From positions 1-43,197 of the forward strand of contig JAKPQD010000333.1 of assembly GCA_029572965.1 (NCBI GenBank): a stretch of DNA of 43,197 bases, read 5' to 3'. Positions 1 through 8,464 of this stretch are shown one piece after another. A program made the translations under genes and the position numbers. Numbering within the stretch: position 1 is the first letter of the stretch; each line of letters opens with the position of its first letter. The stretch is from Bacteroidota bacterium. GTDB taxonomy: Bacteria > Bacteroidota > Bacteroidia > Bacteroidales > DTGW01. The notes beneath the pieces are model-generated. The model searched no databases and was not told where the DNA came from. It saw nothing but the letters and a program-made list of their open reading frames with translations.

Positions 1-169
1 CATTGTAAACAAAGTAATCTGAGGTATTGTAGTTGGTGAGTGCTACTATTCGCCCCCGTTTTTGAATCTCGGGAAGATCGGCTTTTACAGCCAGGTTGTT
101 TCGGTTGAAGTTACAGGTGCTGAACAACAAGGGCACCAGTACTAAAAAGTAAAGTTTTTTTCTTATCAA
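1..169 (-). CDS. MltF-like lytic murein transglycosylase / solute-binding lipoprotein, 5' part only
   Basis: Only the first 56 codons are present; the gene runs off the left edge. The product begins with a basic start, a hydrophobic stretch and a lipobox-like LLFSTC, so it is probably an outer-membrane or periplasmic lipoprotein. After it comes the segment RGRIVALTNYNTSDYFVYN, which resembles the start of the periplasmic solute-binding domain of Bacteroidota MltF proteins. Those proteins carry a C-terminal lytic transglycosylase domain that cleaves peptidoglycan glycan strands, but that part is outside the window. The start is taken as TTG at 169: the only nearby ATG (174-172) is out of frame and hits a stop at once, and an in-frame stop lies at 202-200. 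It lies about 110 bp downstream of the muramidase gene on the same strand. The family call rests on this short N-terminus only. Confidence 0.6.
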   Translation of the reverse strand, partial: MIRKKLYFLVLVPLLFSTCNFNRNNLAVKADLPEIQKRGRIVALTNYNTSDYFVYN

Positions 170-278
170 AACATAAATTTTTGAAAGCGCAAAAGTATTT
201 CAAAAATCATGCCGATAAAGTTAATTTTGACTAACAATTCTTTTTCGAGGATGAAAAAAATGGCAAAAATCAGCTTTT

Positions 279-1421
279 TTACTTGTATATCAAATATTTA
301 ACCCTGACAGAATCTTTAAAAAAAACGAGATCTTTTTTCCACATTTTTTGAATTTCGCTTACTTCTTTTCCATTAACAACCTGTTCTTTAACCCACGTAT
401 TTCCAGTAAGATTGGCAAAAAAACGATTGAAAAATTCCTGTTTATAAGGGTAACGATTATATGCATTTATTACATAGTCGAGAGTAAAGCCCTTACAGGA
501 AACATTTCTCAAATCTTCCCCATAACATAAGGTATCACAATGCAGAGTCATTGTCCCTTTCTTGCAACGCGGGGTGTATGAAAAGTTTTTCAATTCAAAC
601 TGAGGGTGTCCGTATGTTTGAAAAGGGAAATCAGTTCCACGGCCAACATTAAAGCAGGTTCCTTCAAACAGCACCAACGATGGGTAAAGATATATCGCCT
701 GCATATTAGGCAGATTGGGTGATGGCTTAATTGGCAAAATATACTTATCAGCATGTGTATAGTTTTTACAGGGAACAACAGTAAGCTGACATTTCAAAGC
801 TTCTGGCAACCAGCCTTCACCGTTAATCATCATAGCATACTCGCCTATGGTCATACCATATACGAGAGGTACCGGATGCAACCCAACAAATGACTTATAT
901 TTTAGCTCTAACACTGGCCCGTCAACATAAAAACTATTGGGATTAGGACGGTCAAGCACTATCAATTGCTTGTTATATCGGGCACACGCTTCCATTACAT
1001 AATGCAAGGTGGACAAATATGTATAACAGCGAACGCCTACATCCTGAATATCAAACACCACAATATCCAGCTTATCCATATCTTGTTTAGTAGGCTTATA
1101 ATGCCTGCCATACAGGCTTACAACCTTTATCCCGGTCTTGGCATCCACTTCATTTTTCACTCTCTCACCAGCCTCAGTCTCACCCCTGAAGCCATGTTCG
1201 GGGGCAAATACCCTGGAAACATCTATTTTCAAGGACAACAAAGTATCTAATAAATGGGCATCCTTCACTACTGAGGTATGATTGGCCACCAAACCAACTT
1301 TTTTTTCTTTCAACATGGGCAAATAATCAGAAATCTGCCAAGCACCCGGCTCTATGACCTGACTTGGCAACAACTGAAAAAAACAAAACAAGACCCAGGC
1401 GAATAATATTCTAAAAATCAT
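279..1421 (-). CDS. namZ: Exo-beta-N-acetylmuramidase NamZ family (DUF1343, GH171)
   Basis: The 380-residue protein belongs to the DUF1343 family, whose studied members (Bacillus NamZ/YbbC, Tannerella NamZ) remove terminal MurNAc from peptidoglycan fragments. An N-terminal hydrophobic segment (residues 2-18) indicates export. Family signatures are VGLVANHTS (42-50), APEHGFRG (73-80, with E75 in the PEHG motif where the catalytic glutamate is expected), YGRHYKPT (104-111) and VVFDIQDVGVRCYTY (121-135). Length is normal for the family. The ATG at 1421 is chosen because it starts the signal peptide; the open frame continues to 1808 but would overlap the divergent permease gene by 300 bases. The MltF-like gene follows on the same strand, so the pair may act in cell-wall recycling. 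Confidence 0.9.
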   Translation of the reverse strand: MIFRILFAWVLFCFFQLLPSQVIEPGAWQISDYLPMLKEKKVGLVANHTSVVKDAHLLDTLLSLKIDVSRVFAPEHGFRGETEAGERVKNEVDAKTGIKVVSLYGRHYKPTKQDMDKLDIVVFDIQDVGVRCYTYLSTLHYVMEACARYNKQLIVLDRPNPNSFYVDGPVLELKYKSFVGLHPVPLVYGMTIGEYAMMINGEGWLPEALKCQLTVVPCKNYTHADKYILPIKPSPNLPNMQAIYLYPSLVLFEGTCFNVGRGTDFPFQTYGHPQFELKNFSYTPRCKKGTMTLHCDTLCYGEDLRNVSCKGFTLDYVINAYNRYPYKQEFFNRFFANLTGNTWVKEQVVNGKEVSEIQKMWKKDLVFFKDSVRVKYLIYK

Positions 1422-1441
1422 GCTTTTAAAAATTGAAGGAA

Positions 1442-1449
1442 CAAAAATA
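1442..1449 (-). promoter_or_regulatory. Putative -7 box of the namZ promoter
   Basis: The minus strand reads TATTTTTG, a match to the Bacteroidota -7 consensus TAnnTTTG, 20 bases before the ATG. No good -33 TTTG is seen at the expected distance, and the AT-rich setting makes chance matches likely. Confidence 0.35.
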
Positions 1450-1472
1450 TTAAAATAGACCATTGGTTTTGC

Positions 1473-1480
1473 TACCTTTG
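1473..1480 (+). promoter_or_regulatory. Putative -7 box of the permease-purM operon
   Basis: TACCTTTG matches TAnnTTTG and lies 22 bases before the proposed TTG start, so the leader would be very short. No clear -33 element is visible. It sits in the gap between the divergent namZ and permease genes. Confidence 0.45.
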
Positions 1481-1502
1481 CGCAACTTATACAAAAACGC
1501 AT

Positions 1503-2747
1503 TTGAGTTTCGAATATTTCATAGCAAAACGACAACTGAAAGGCAATGACAAGAAACGAAAAATTTCCGGTTCGCTTGTCAATGTCACGATATTTGGCGT
1601 AGCGCTTTGCATTGCTGTGATGATTATTTCTATTGCCATCCTGCAAGGCTTCAAAAACGAAATACGCAACAAGGTGGTCGGTTTTGGCTCGCATATCCAA
1701 ATCCTCAACTACGATAGCAACAGCTCTTACGAAACTACTCCCATAAGCAACAAACAAGAATTTATCGCTGACCTGAAAAATGCTGAAGGCATAAAGCATG
1801 TTCAACAATTTGCCACAAAAGCCGGAATCCTGAAAACCGAAACAGACATCCAGGGCGTTGTATTAAAAGGCATTGCGCCTGACTTCAGTTGGGACTTTTT
1901 CAGGCAAAATATGGTAGTAGGCAAGACTTTTACCGTTAAAGACAGCGAAAAAACAAATGAAATAATCATTTCAAGATATATTGCCAAACTGCTTAAGCTG
2001 AAAGTAGGAGACGAAATAAGCATGTATTTTATCCAAGACCCACCAAGGGTACGTGTGTTTACTATCTCCGGAATATACGAAACCAGCGTAGAAGAATTTG
2101 ACAAGATAATTGTACTCTGCGATATCAAGCATATACAGAAGTTGAATAACTGGACAGACGACCAAATTTCAGGCTTTGAGGTTTTTGTAAACAAATTTGA
2201 CGACATCGACAAAATGACGGTTGTTGTCAATGACATTGTGGGCTACAGCTTTATGGAAAACGGTCAGGCCTTACAAGTACTGAGCATTAAACAAAAGTAC
2301 CCGCAAATATTTGACTGGGTCAACCTGCAAGACCTCAACGTGATGATTATCATCATCCTGATGCTTGTAGTATGCGGCTTTAACATGATAGCCGGGTTGC
2401 TTATCCTTATCCTCGACCGTACCGAGCTCATTGGATTGCTCAAAGCCCTTGGTTCTACTAATAAAAAAATAAGGCGCATATTTCTTTTCGAATCTGTGTT
2501 TATCCTTTTCAAAGGATTGTTCTGGGGAAACCTCGTAGGACTTGCTATTTGTTTGGGACAACAATATACCCGTTTCTTAAAACTCGATGCCAGCTCGTAT
2601 TACATTGACCATGTCCCTATTTTGCTTGACCCATGGTACATTGTATTGCTTAACGTTGGCGTAGCCATAGCAACATTGTTATTTTTAATCATACCATCAT
2701 CAATTATTTCACGTTTCAGCCCGGCAGAGATTATCCGGTTTAAATAG
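1503..2747 (+). CDS. FtsX/LolC-LolE family ABC transporter permease
   Basis: The 414-residue product has the architecture of lipoprotein-releasing ABC permeases: a cytoplasmic N-terminus beginning SFEYFIAKRQLKG, one membrane helix (about 29-50), a large periplasmic MacB-like domain (about 55-275), and three more helices (about 281-305, 330-352, 380-402), ending in FSPAEIIRFK. With a LolD-type ATPase, such proteins extract lipoproteins from the inner membrane and hand them to a carrier. No ATPase gene is next to it, as is common in Bacteroidota. The start is TTG at 1503: no ATG exists upstream in frame near the promoter, and the N-terminal motif fits the family start exactly. It lies 8 bases upstream of purM and is probably co-transcribed with it. 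Whether the role is LolC or LolE cannot be told. Confidence 0.88.
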   Translation: MSFEYFIAKRQLKGNDKKRKISGSLVNVTIFGVALCIAVMIISIAILQGFKNEIRNKVVGFGSHIQILNYDSNSSYETTPISNKQEFIADLKNAEGIKHVQQFATKAGILKTETDIQGVVLKGIAPDFSWDFFRQNMVVGKTFTVKDSEKTNEIIISRYIAKLLKLKVGDEISMYFIQDPPRVRVFTISGIYETSVEEFDKIIVLCDIKHIQKLNNWTDDQISGFEVFVNKFDDIDKMTVVVNDIVGYSFMENGQALQVLSIKQKYPQIFDWVNLQDLNVMIIIILMLVVCGFNMIAGLLILILDRTELIGLLKALGSTNKKIRRIFLFESVFILFKGLFWGNLVGLAICLGQQYTRFLKLDASSYYIDHVPILLDPWYIVLLNVGVAIATLLFLIIPSSIISRFSPAEIIRFK

Positions 2748-2755
2748 CAGAAATT

Positions 2756-3934
2756 ATGGCACAAATGGAAGATAACTCAAGATACAAAATGCGAGGTGTT
2801 TCCTCCGGAAAAGAAGAAGTGCACCAGGCCATTAAAAATATTGACAAAGGCCTTTATCCAAAAGCCTTTTGCAAAATAATACCAGACATTATCGGTGGAG
2901 ACCCTGCTTATTGCAACATCATGCATGCCGATGGTGCTGGTACCAAGTCATCACTAGCTTATGCCTACTGGAGAGAAACTGGTGACTTGTCTGTATGGAA
3001 AGGCATAGCTCAGGATGCCCTGATTATGAACATTGACGACTTGCTGTGTGTTGGAGCTACTGACAATATCCTTGTTTCATCTACCATAGGACGCAACAAA
3101 CTACTCATTCCGGGCGAAGTAATATCGGCCATTATTCAGGGTACCGAGGAGCTTTGTGCTGAACTGCGCAATGTTGGTATTGGCGTGTATCCTACTGGTG
3201 GAGAAACTGCTGATGTTGGCGACCTTGTACGCACCATCATTGTTGACAGTACTGTTACCTGCCGCATGAAACGCTCTGATGTTATTGACAATGCCAATAT
3301 CAAAGCCGGAGATGTAATTGTTGGCCTTTCTTCTACAGGCGTTGCATCTTATGAAACCTCATATAACGGCGGTATGGGAAGTAACGGGCTTACTTCTGCC
3401 CGTCATGACGTATTTGAAAAGTACCTGGCTAAGCTTTACCCCGAAACTTTTGATGCTGCCGTACCTAATGACTTGGTTTATTCAGGAAAATATAAGCTTA
3501 CAGACCCTTCGCCTGTTGAAGGGGTAAATGTAGGCAAACTTGTACTCTCTCCTACCCGTACTTACGCGCCTGTTGTTAAGGCTGTATTTGACAAGCTCAG
3601 GCCTGCAATACATGGCATGGTGCACTGTTCAGGCGGAGCACAAACCAAAGTGATGCATTTTGTAGATAACCTGCATGTAATAAAAGATAACCTTTTCCCA
3701 ACACCTCCGCTGTTTGAAATCATCCAACAACAAAGCAAAACAGACTGGAAAGAAATGTACAAAGTCTTCAACATGGGGCACCGCTTGGAGTTTTACACCG
3801 ATGCAGCCACAGCTAAAGAAATAATAAGCATTTCAGAAAAATTCAACATCGAAGCCAAGATTATAGGCCGATGCGAAGCACACCAAGGCAAAAAACTTAC
3901 GCTGGAAACGGTAAACGGAAAGTTCGAATACTAA
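2756..3934 (+). CDS. purM: Phosphoribosylformylglycinamidine cyclo-ligase (AIR synthase)
   Basis: This is PurM, which closes the imidazole ring of AIR from FGAM with ATP in purine synthesis. Visible signatures are HADGAGTKSSLAY near residue 60, DALIMNIDDLLCVGA (about 91-105), PTGGETADVGD (about 148) and a C-terminal AIRS_C domain with HCSGGAQTK (about 288). At 392 residues it is longer than the E. coli enzyme (about 345) but matches the longer form common in Bacteroidota. A second in-frame ATG three codons in could also serve as start. The gene follows the permease after 8 bases. The stop codon is immediately followed by an AT-rich octamer repeat. Confidence 0.95.
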   Translation: MAQMEDNSRYKMRGVSSGKEEVHQAIKNIDKGLYPKAFCKIIPDIIGGDPAYCNIMHADGAGTKSSLAYAYWRETGDLSVWKGIAQDALIMNIDDLLCVGATDNILVSSTIGRNKLLIPGEVISAIIQGTEELCAELRNVGIGVYPTGGETADVGDLVRTIIVDSTVTCRMKRSDVIDNANIKAGDVIVGLSSTGVASYETSYNGGMGSNGLTSARHDVFEKYLAKLYPETFDAAVPNDLVYSGKYKLTDPSPVEGVNVGKLVLSPTRTYAPVVKAVFDKLRPAIHGMVHCSGGAQTKVMHFVDNLHVIKDNLFPTPPLFEIIQQQSKTDWKEMYKVFNMGHRLEFYTDAATAKEIISISEKFNIEAKIIGRCEAHQGKKLTLETVNGKFEY

Positions 3935-4054
3935 TGAGAAAATTTGAAAATTTGAAAATTTGAAAATTTGAAAATTCGAGAATGTCTAAGAAATATAATT
4001 TGCTAATTTGCTAATTTGCTAATTTGCTAATTTGCTAATTTGCTAATTTGCTAA
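3935..4054. repeat. AT-rich octamer tandem repeats between two convergent genes
   Basis: The gap is filled by two octamer arrays: five units of GAAAATTT/C from 3938, and seven units of GCTAATTT/A from 4002, joined by about 25 bases of other sequence. The first array starts right after the purM stop codon; the second runs into the stop codon of the convergent gene (TAA at 4057-4055). The two octamers recur in the gaps at 18877-18973 and 20480-20565, so they belong to one family. Confidence 0.9.
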
Positions 4055-4414
4055 TTATCTTTTAATTACTGCATTAATTTTGCCAAAATTATTACTCCCG
4101 GCTTTCACTACAACTGAAAGTGCTTTAGTTTTAGGCTTATTAGGCTGGATAAAACTCAAGGTATCATTGTTCATCACAGCTTTAAGCAGGTAGGTTTTCA
4201 CTTTAACATTGTAAAAAGCCACATTTCCCTCGCTGTCTGTAAAAGCCGACAAGGTATCTTTGCCACTGCAAAGCAATATTTTAGCTGAAGCTATTGCATA
4301 CGTAGCATTGGACGACTTGTACATCAGCTTTCCATAAACAACATCAGCATTTTGGGCTGATCCATAACTTATAAATATGAATAACAGTATGATTGAAGTT
4401 ATATAATTTTTCAT
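4055..4414 (-). CDS. Small secreted protein of unknown function
   Basis: The 119-residue product has a clear signal peptide (residues 1-20, MKNYITSIILLFIFISYGSA, cleavage near AQ). The rest is a single all-beta domain with a DTLSAFTDSEGNVAFYNVKVKTY segment (about 54-75), which resembles carboxypeptidase-regulatory-like or Cna-B-type beta sandwiches often found in Bacteroidota envelope proteins. No catalytic motif is seen. It follows the membrane protein at 4446-5009 with a 31-base gap, so the two are likely co-transcribed. Function unknown. Confidence 0.75.
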   Translation of the reverse strand: MKNYITSIILLFIFISYGSAQNADVVYGKLMYKSSNATYAIASAKILLCSGKDTLSAFTDSEGNVAFYNVKVKTYLLKAVMNNDTLSFIQPNKPKTKALSVVVKAGSNNFGKINAVIKR

Positions 4415-4445
4415 CTTTCGTAATTTTTAATTATTAATTGAAGAT

Positions 4446-5009
4446 TTACTGAATTGCAATTAAGGATACCCCTGATTTTAAGGAGAAAGTAAATTTAGCG
4501 GAATCGGCAACAATCATAGCAGTATCGTACAGATATACCGTGCGGGGCAGATAACCCGGATATTCCAGCTTAATAGCAGGGTTACTTTTTTTACTAAACC
4601 CATGACTTGTAGATATATTGTCCATGCGGAAGTCTCCGTTAAAATCGGTAGAAGTGGTTGGCGATGGAGGCTGTATGCTGACTTTAATGCCATCGTTTAC
4701 ATTTTTTCCAACAAGCTTAACATTGCCAACCAGTGTCCAGGTATTTTCAACTACCTGAGGCTGGGGTTGGTCAATAGTTGATGTAGTTTTAAGCAAGTTG
4801 TTAATCATCATATACGAAGCGCCAAGGACAATGATAAAACCTGCTAAAGCCCCACCTGCCTGGTAGTTTTTGTTATTTATTACAGCTGTTGATTGTAAAA
4901 ACTTAAACAGTACAAAAGCCGCCACCATGCTCAGTACAAATGACAAGGAAAACACGACCAAAACAAACATTTTGGGGTCGGAAGTAACAATAGATAATTG
5001 AGGGTTCAT
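4446..5009 (-). CDS. Membrane protein with two helices and a beta-rich C-terminal domain
   Basis: From the ATG at 5009 the protein has 187 residues: two membrane helices (about 12-37, MFVLVVFSLSFVLSMVAAFV, and about 51-72, GALAGFIIVLGASYMM), a proline-rich linker, and a C-terminal beta domain with DFNGDFRMDNIS (about 120-131), similar to the carboxypeptidase-regulatory-like fold. An upstream ATG at 5075 would add 22 mostly hydrophobic residues and cannot be excluded; the shorter start is preferred because it gives a compact N-terminus before helix 1. Partner of the secreted protein encoded just downstream. No known function is recognised. Confidence 0.7.
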   Translation of the reverse strand: MNPQLSIVTSDPKMFVLVVFSLSFVLSMVAAFVLFKFLQSTAVINNKNYQAGGALAGFIIVLGASYMMINNLLKTTSTIDQPQPQVVENTWTLVGNVKLVGKNVNDGIKVSIQPPSPTTSTDFNGDFRMDNISTSHGFSKKSNPAIKLEYPGYLPRTVYLYDTAMIVADSAKFTFSLKSGVSLIAIQ

Positions 5010-5213
5010 AATCTGATTTATTGGTTTGAACAAATATATCAAAACGCTGAATGAAAACAACAATAGGTCGTGCATAAATTAAAAAATACTGCCATCAAAA
5101 CAAATTATACCCATTCAGGCAACATCCCGAACCTATATTTTTCGTAACTTACCTGTAATTTTACGCTTCACATTTGCATGATCATTATTAATATTCAATA
5201 AAACCATCTTATA

Positions 5214-8027
5214 ATGAATAGAAAAAGGATAATTCAAGCATTGGCAATGGTTGCGCTTGTTTTGGCCAGTTGCAACGTAAAAAAAGAAGTAAAGAACATC
5301 CAGAATGGAGTTGTTGTAAGCACTTCAGATGTTAACATTAAGGTTCAGTTTTATGCACCCAACATGGCCAGGGTACAAAAATGGCTGCCTGCCGGAAGCG
5401 ACAAAAAACTTAGCCTTGTGATAGTGATGGATTCTATACCATCTGTTACGGTAAAAGTTACAGAAGAGAAAAACCTGGTAACCCTTGAATCTGAAAGCCT
5501 GAAAATTACTATTAACGCCAAAGACGGTGCAGTTGCATTTCTTGATTTGAACAACACTCCTTTTGTAAAAGAAGCTGATTATTCTTTTAAACCAGTGGTT
5601 TATTCAGACGATTCGGCCTATACCGTAGAACAAAAATTTGAACTCACCGCTGATGAAGGCATTTACGGACTTGGCCAACACCAATCAGGCTATATGAACT
5701 ATCGTGGCAAAAAAGTATTGCTTTCTCAAGCAAACACAGAGGCTGTAACCCCTGTATTTGTTTCTACCAGGAACTATGGTATTTTGTGGGACAACTATTC
5801 GCTTACCGAATACCGCGACAATGGCAAGGCCGAAGCTTCTATGTGGTCTGAAGTATCTGACAACATTGACTATTACTTTATTGCAGGAAACAGCCTTGAC
5901 AATGTAATTGCCGGATACCGCAACCTTACCGGAGTTGCCCCAATGTATGGCAAGTGGGCATACGGCTACTGGCAAAGTAAAGAACACTATGATAACCAAA
6001 ATGAGATAACTACTGTTGTTAATAAATACCGTGAACTGAAATACCCTATTGACAACATCATTCAAGACTGGGACTACTGGAATGGCACTCAAAACTGGGG
6101 AAGCATGCAGTTTGACAAAACCTTGTTCCCCGAACCAGAAAAAATGGTGAAAGATTTTCATGCTAAAAACTTCCACATGATGATTTCTATTTGGCCTGCC
6201 ATGGGCTCCAATACCGAGGTATATAAAGACATGCTCGCTAAAGGCTTTTTGTATTCGCCAGTTGGATGGGCAGGATTCAAATACTATGATGCATACAACC
6301 CTGATGCCAACAAGCTTTACTGGGAATATCTGAAAAAAGGCCTTGTATCTAAAGGTATTGACGCATGGTGGATGGACTCGACCGAGCCAGATGTGGTAAA
6401 TGCATTGACCAAAGAAGCAGAAAACTATGAAATGAAAAAGATGGGCAAGTGTTACCTTGGGACTTTTGCCCGCTATCTCAATCCTTACTCTTTGGCCATG
6501 ACCGAAAATATTTATAAAAACTGGCGTAAAGATGTACCCGGCAAAAGAGCTTACATTCTCACCCGCTCTACCTTTGCAGGACAACAACGTAATGCAGCAA
6601 CCACCTGGAGTGGAGATATTGGAGCTAACTGGCAGGTTTATCGCAACCAGATTTCAGCAGGTATCAACCACAGTATGTCAGGTATTCCGTACTGGACATT
6701 TGATATAGGCGCATTTGTATTAGGTGCTTACGAAGGCGTATTTAATACTGGTGGTAAAAACCCAGCTTACCAAGAACTTTACACACGTATGTTCCAATTA
6801 GGCGCTTTTTGTCCTATATTCCGTTCGCACGGTTCTGAAACTCCTCGCGAAATATGGGAAATGGGGGACTTTACCCCTACTCTTCTTAAATATGATAATC
6901 TTCGCTATCGCTTGCTCCCATATATTTACTCTTTGGCCTGGAAAGTGACCAATGAAGGTTATACCATCATGCGTGGTTTGCCTATGGACTTTAGCACCGA
7001 CAAAAACACCTATAATATTGACGACCAGTTTATGTTTGGCCCGTCAATCCTTGTTTCACCTGTAACAGACTATATGTATCATTGTCCTCCTCAGGCCAGC
7101 ATTAAAGTTGGTGAAGAATTTTTCAAAACCAAAGATGGAAAGCCGGGTTTACAAGCAAGCTATTACAAAGACAACAAATATAAAACGCTGGGCAAACAAC
7201 AGGTTGATAAAAATATAGATATTTTCTGGTACACAGGCCGTCCTGATTATGTAACCGATTCGATGTATGCTATTCGTTGGGAAGGCAAGCTAATTCCTAA
7301 AGAAAGCGGCAAATTCCAGTTCCACATGAAATGTTTTGACGCAAAACGTATCATTCTGGATGGCAAACAACTGCCAATCGTTTATACCAGCACCGAACAA
7401 TATACTGATACTTTGCATCTACAAGCAGGCAAAGAATACAGTATTGTAGTAGAAACAGAAAACACATCAACCGGGGCTGCCCGTATGCAACTATTCTGGA
7501 AAACCCCGTCTATATTTGCTGCCGAAAAAGCAAAAGTTGACCGCGAGAAAAAACGTACGCTTTACCTACCCCAGGCTAAAGGCTGGGTAAACTTCTGGAC
7601 TGGCGAAACTGCCAATGGAGGCCAAAAGATTACTACCGATGCCCCTATCGACATCATGCCTTTGTTTGTCAAAGCCGGTTCTATCGTCCCAATGGGCCCG
7701 TTTGTGCAGTATGCCACTGAAAAACCTGCTGACCCGATTGAACTACGCATTTACAAAGGCGACAACGGAAGCTTTGTATTGTATGAAGACGAAAACGATA
7801 ACTACAATTACGAAAAAGGCATTTATTCGACCATTCGTTTCGACTGGGATGATGCTTCAAAAACCCTTACCATAGGCAAAAGACAAGGTGTGTTCCCCGG
7901 AATGCTCAAACATCGCACATTTGAGATAGTACTTGTTTCTGAGAAACATGGCACTGGCCTCGATATCGAAACCAAACCTGACAAGGTAATAAAATATAGT
8001 GGAGAAGAGCTGAAAGTGAAATTGTAA
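5214..8027 (+). CDS. GH31 alpha-glycosidase (alpha-xylosidase or alpha-glucosidase) with PA14 insert, lipoprotein
   Basis: This 937-residue protein is a family GH31 retaining alpha-glycosidase. The N-terminus is a lipoprotein signal ending in VLASC (cysteine near 20), so it is likely surface or periplasm anchored. An N-terminal beta-sandwich (about 30-230) precedes the (beta/alpha)8 barrel (about 235-580) with nucleophile D388 in WWMDSTEPD and acid/base D468 in TWSGDIGANW. A PA14 domain (about 640-765) interrupts the C-terminal sandwich, followed by WVNFWTGE and a DUF5110 domain (about 815-930). PA14-bearing GH31 enzymes such as those in Bacteroides xyloglucan loci are alpha-xylosidases, but substrate cannot be fixed here. 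No SusC/D pair or other polysaccharide-utilisation gene is adjacent. Promoter not identified. Confidence 0.93.
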   Translation: MNRKRIIQALAMVALVLASCNVKKEVKNIQNGVVVSTSDVNIKVQFYAPNMARVQKWLPAGSDKKLSLVIVMDSIPSVTVKVTEEKNLVTLESESLKITINAKDGAVAFLDLNNTPFVKEADYSFKPVVYSDDSAYTVEQKFELTADEGIYGLGQHQSGYMNYRGKKVLLSQANTEAVTPVFVSTRNYGILWDNYSLTEYRDNGKAEASMWSEVSDNIDYYFIAGNSLDNVIAGYRNLTGVAPMYGKWAYGYWQSKEHYDNQNEITTVVNKYRELKYPIDNIIQDWDYWNGTQNWGSMQFDKTLFPEPEKMVKDFHAKNFHMMISIWPAMGSNTEVYKDMLAKGFLYSPVGWAGFKYYDAYNPDANKLYWEYLKKGLVSKGIDAWWMDSTEPDVVNALTKEAENYEMKKMGKCYLGTFARYLNPYSLAMTENIYKNWRKDVPGKRAYILTRSTFAGQQRNAATTWSGDIGANWQVYRNQISAGINHSMSGIPYWTFDIGAFVLGAYEGVFNTGGKNPAYQELYTRMFQLGAFCPIFRSHGSETPREIWEMGDFTPTLLKYDNLRYRLLPYIYSLAWKVTNEGYTIMRGLPMDFSTDKNTYNIDDQFMFGPSILVSPVTDYMYHCPPQASIKVGEEFFKTKDGKPGLQASYYKDNKYKTLGKQQVDKNIDIFWYTGRPDYVTDSMYAIRWEGKLIPKESGKFQFHMKCFDAKRIILDGKQLPIVYTSTEQYTDTLHLQAGKEYSIVVETENTSTGAARMQLFWKTPSIFAAEKAKVDREKKRTLYLPQAKGWVNFWTGETANGGQKITTDAPIDIMPLFVKAGSIVPMGPFVQYATEKPADPIELRIYKGDNGSFVLYEDENDNYNYEKGIYSTIRFDWDDASKTLTIGKRQGVFPGMLKHRTFEIVLVSEKHGTGLDIETKPDKVIKYSGEELKVKL

Positions 8028-8262
8028 ACAAACAGGCTTTATTCTGAGCAACATAGTTGCGACATCTTTGTAGAGAAAAGCAATACACAGAAACATTAAG
8101 GAGCGTAGCACCGAAATAATATTTTGCCACTACGTGGCTTAATAATTGAGAAAACATTTTTCTACAAATATTTCGCCGCTCTGCGGCTAATAGAAAGACA
8201 TTGCAAATCTGCCAAAGTAAAACTAACCAGTCGGCATAAAATTGTAATCAAACATGTTCAAT
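8028..8262. repeat. Non-coding spacer with two imperfect copies of a palindrome-bearing repeat
   Basis: The 437-base gap between the GH31 gene and ahcY holds no convincing gene. At 8121-8145 and 8169-8193 two similar units occur, each with an ATTTnGCC...GGCT frame around a small hairpin: GCCAC-TAC-GTGGC (8126-8138) and GCCGC-TCT-GCGGC (8175-8187). The stems differ but both pair perfectly, which looks like compensated change in a transcribed or mobile hairpin. Two terminator-like hairpins follow and are listed separately. Confidence 0.55.
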
Positions 8263-8300
8263 AAAAAAGGAGTACAGCGAAAATACTGTACTCCTTTTTT
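8263..8300. terminator. Strong bidirectional terminator-like hairpin
   Basis: AAAAAAGGAGTACAG (8263-8277) pairs perfectly with CTGTACTCCTTTTTT (8286-8300) around an 8-base loop. The A-run before and the T-run after let it work on both strands. It is 236 bases past the GH31 stop and 165 past the ahcY stop. Confidence 0.8.
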
Positions 8301-8414
8301 ATAATCCCCAATTAATCATTAGGAGGCTTTTAAAGCTGAACGATATGATTAATTCTGTAAATTTGACCCTAACTTATTCTTCTTCAAAACTTTACCAATA
8401 TTCAGTTTTTACAT

Positions 8415-8445
8415 AAAAAAAGCCAGTCGAAATAACTGGCTTTTT
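8415..8445 (-). terminator. Rho-independent terminator of the ribF-ahcY operon
   Basis: AAAAAAAGCCAGT, a 7-base loop and ACTGGCTTTTT form a hairpin with a T-run on the minus strand, starting 20 bases after the ahcY stop. It would also work in the plus direction. Confidence 0.8.
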
Positions 8446-8464
8446 AAATATATCAAAAAATATC

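Noticed and set aside
1422-1808. Upstream extension of the NamZ frame by 129 codons
   Set aside because: It overlaps the divergent permease gene antisense, has no family similarity, and places the signal peptide in mid-protein.
5685-6587. Long open frame of 300 codons on the minus strand inside the GH31 gene
   Set aside because: The plus strand encodes the conserved catalytic barrel there; the antisense frame is rich in F, V, I and H as expected for a shadow frame.
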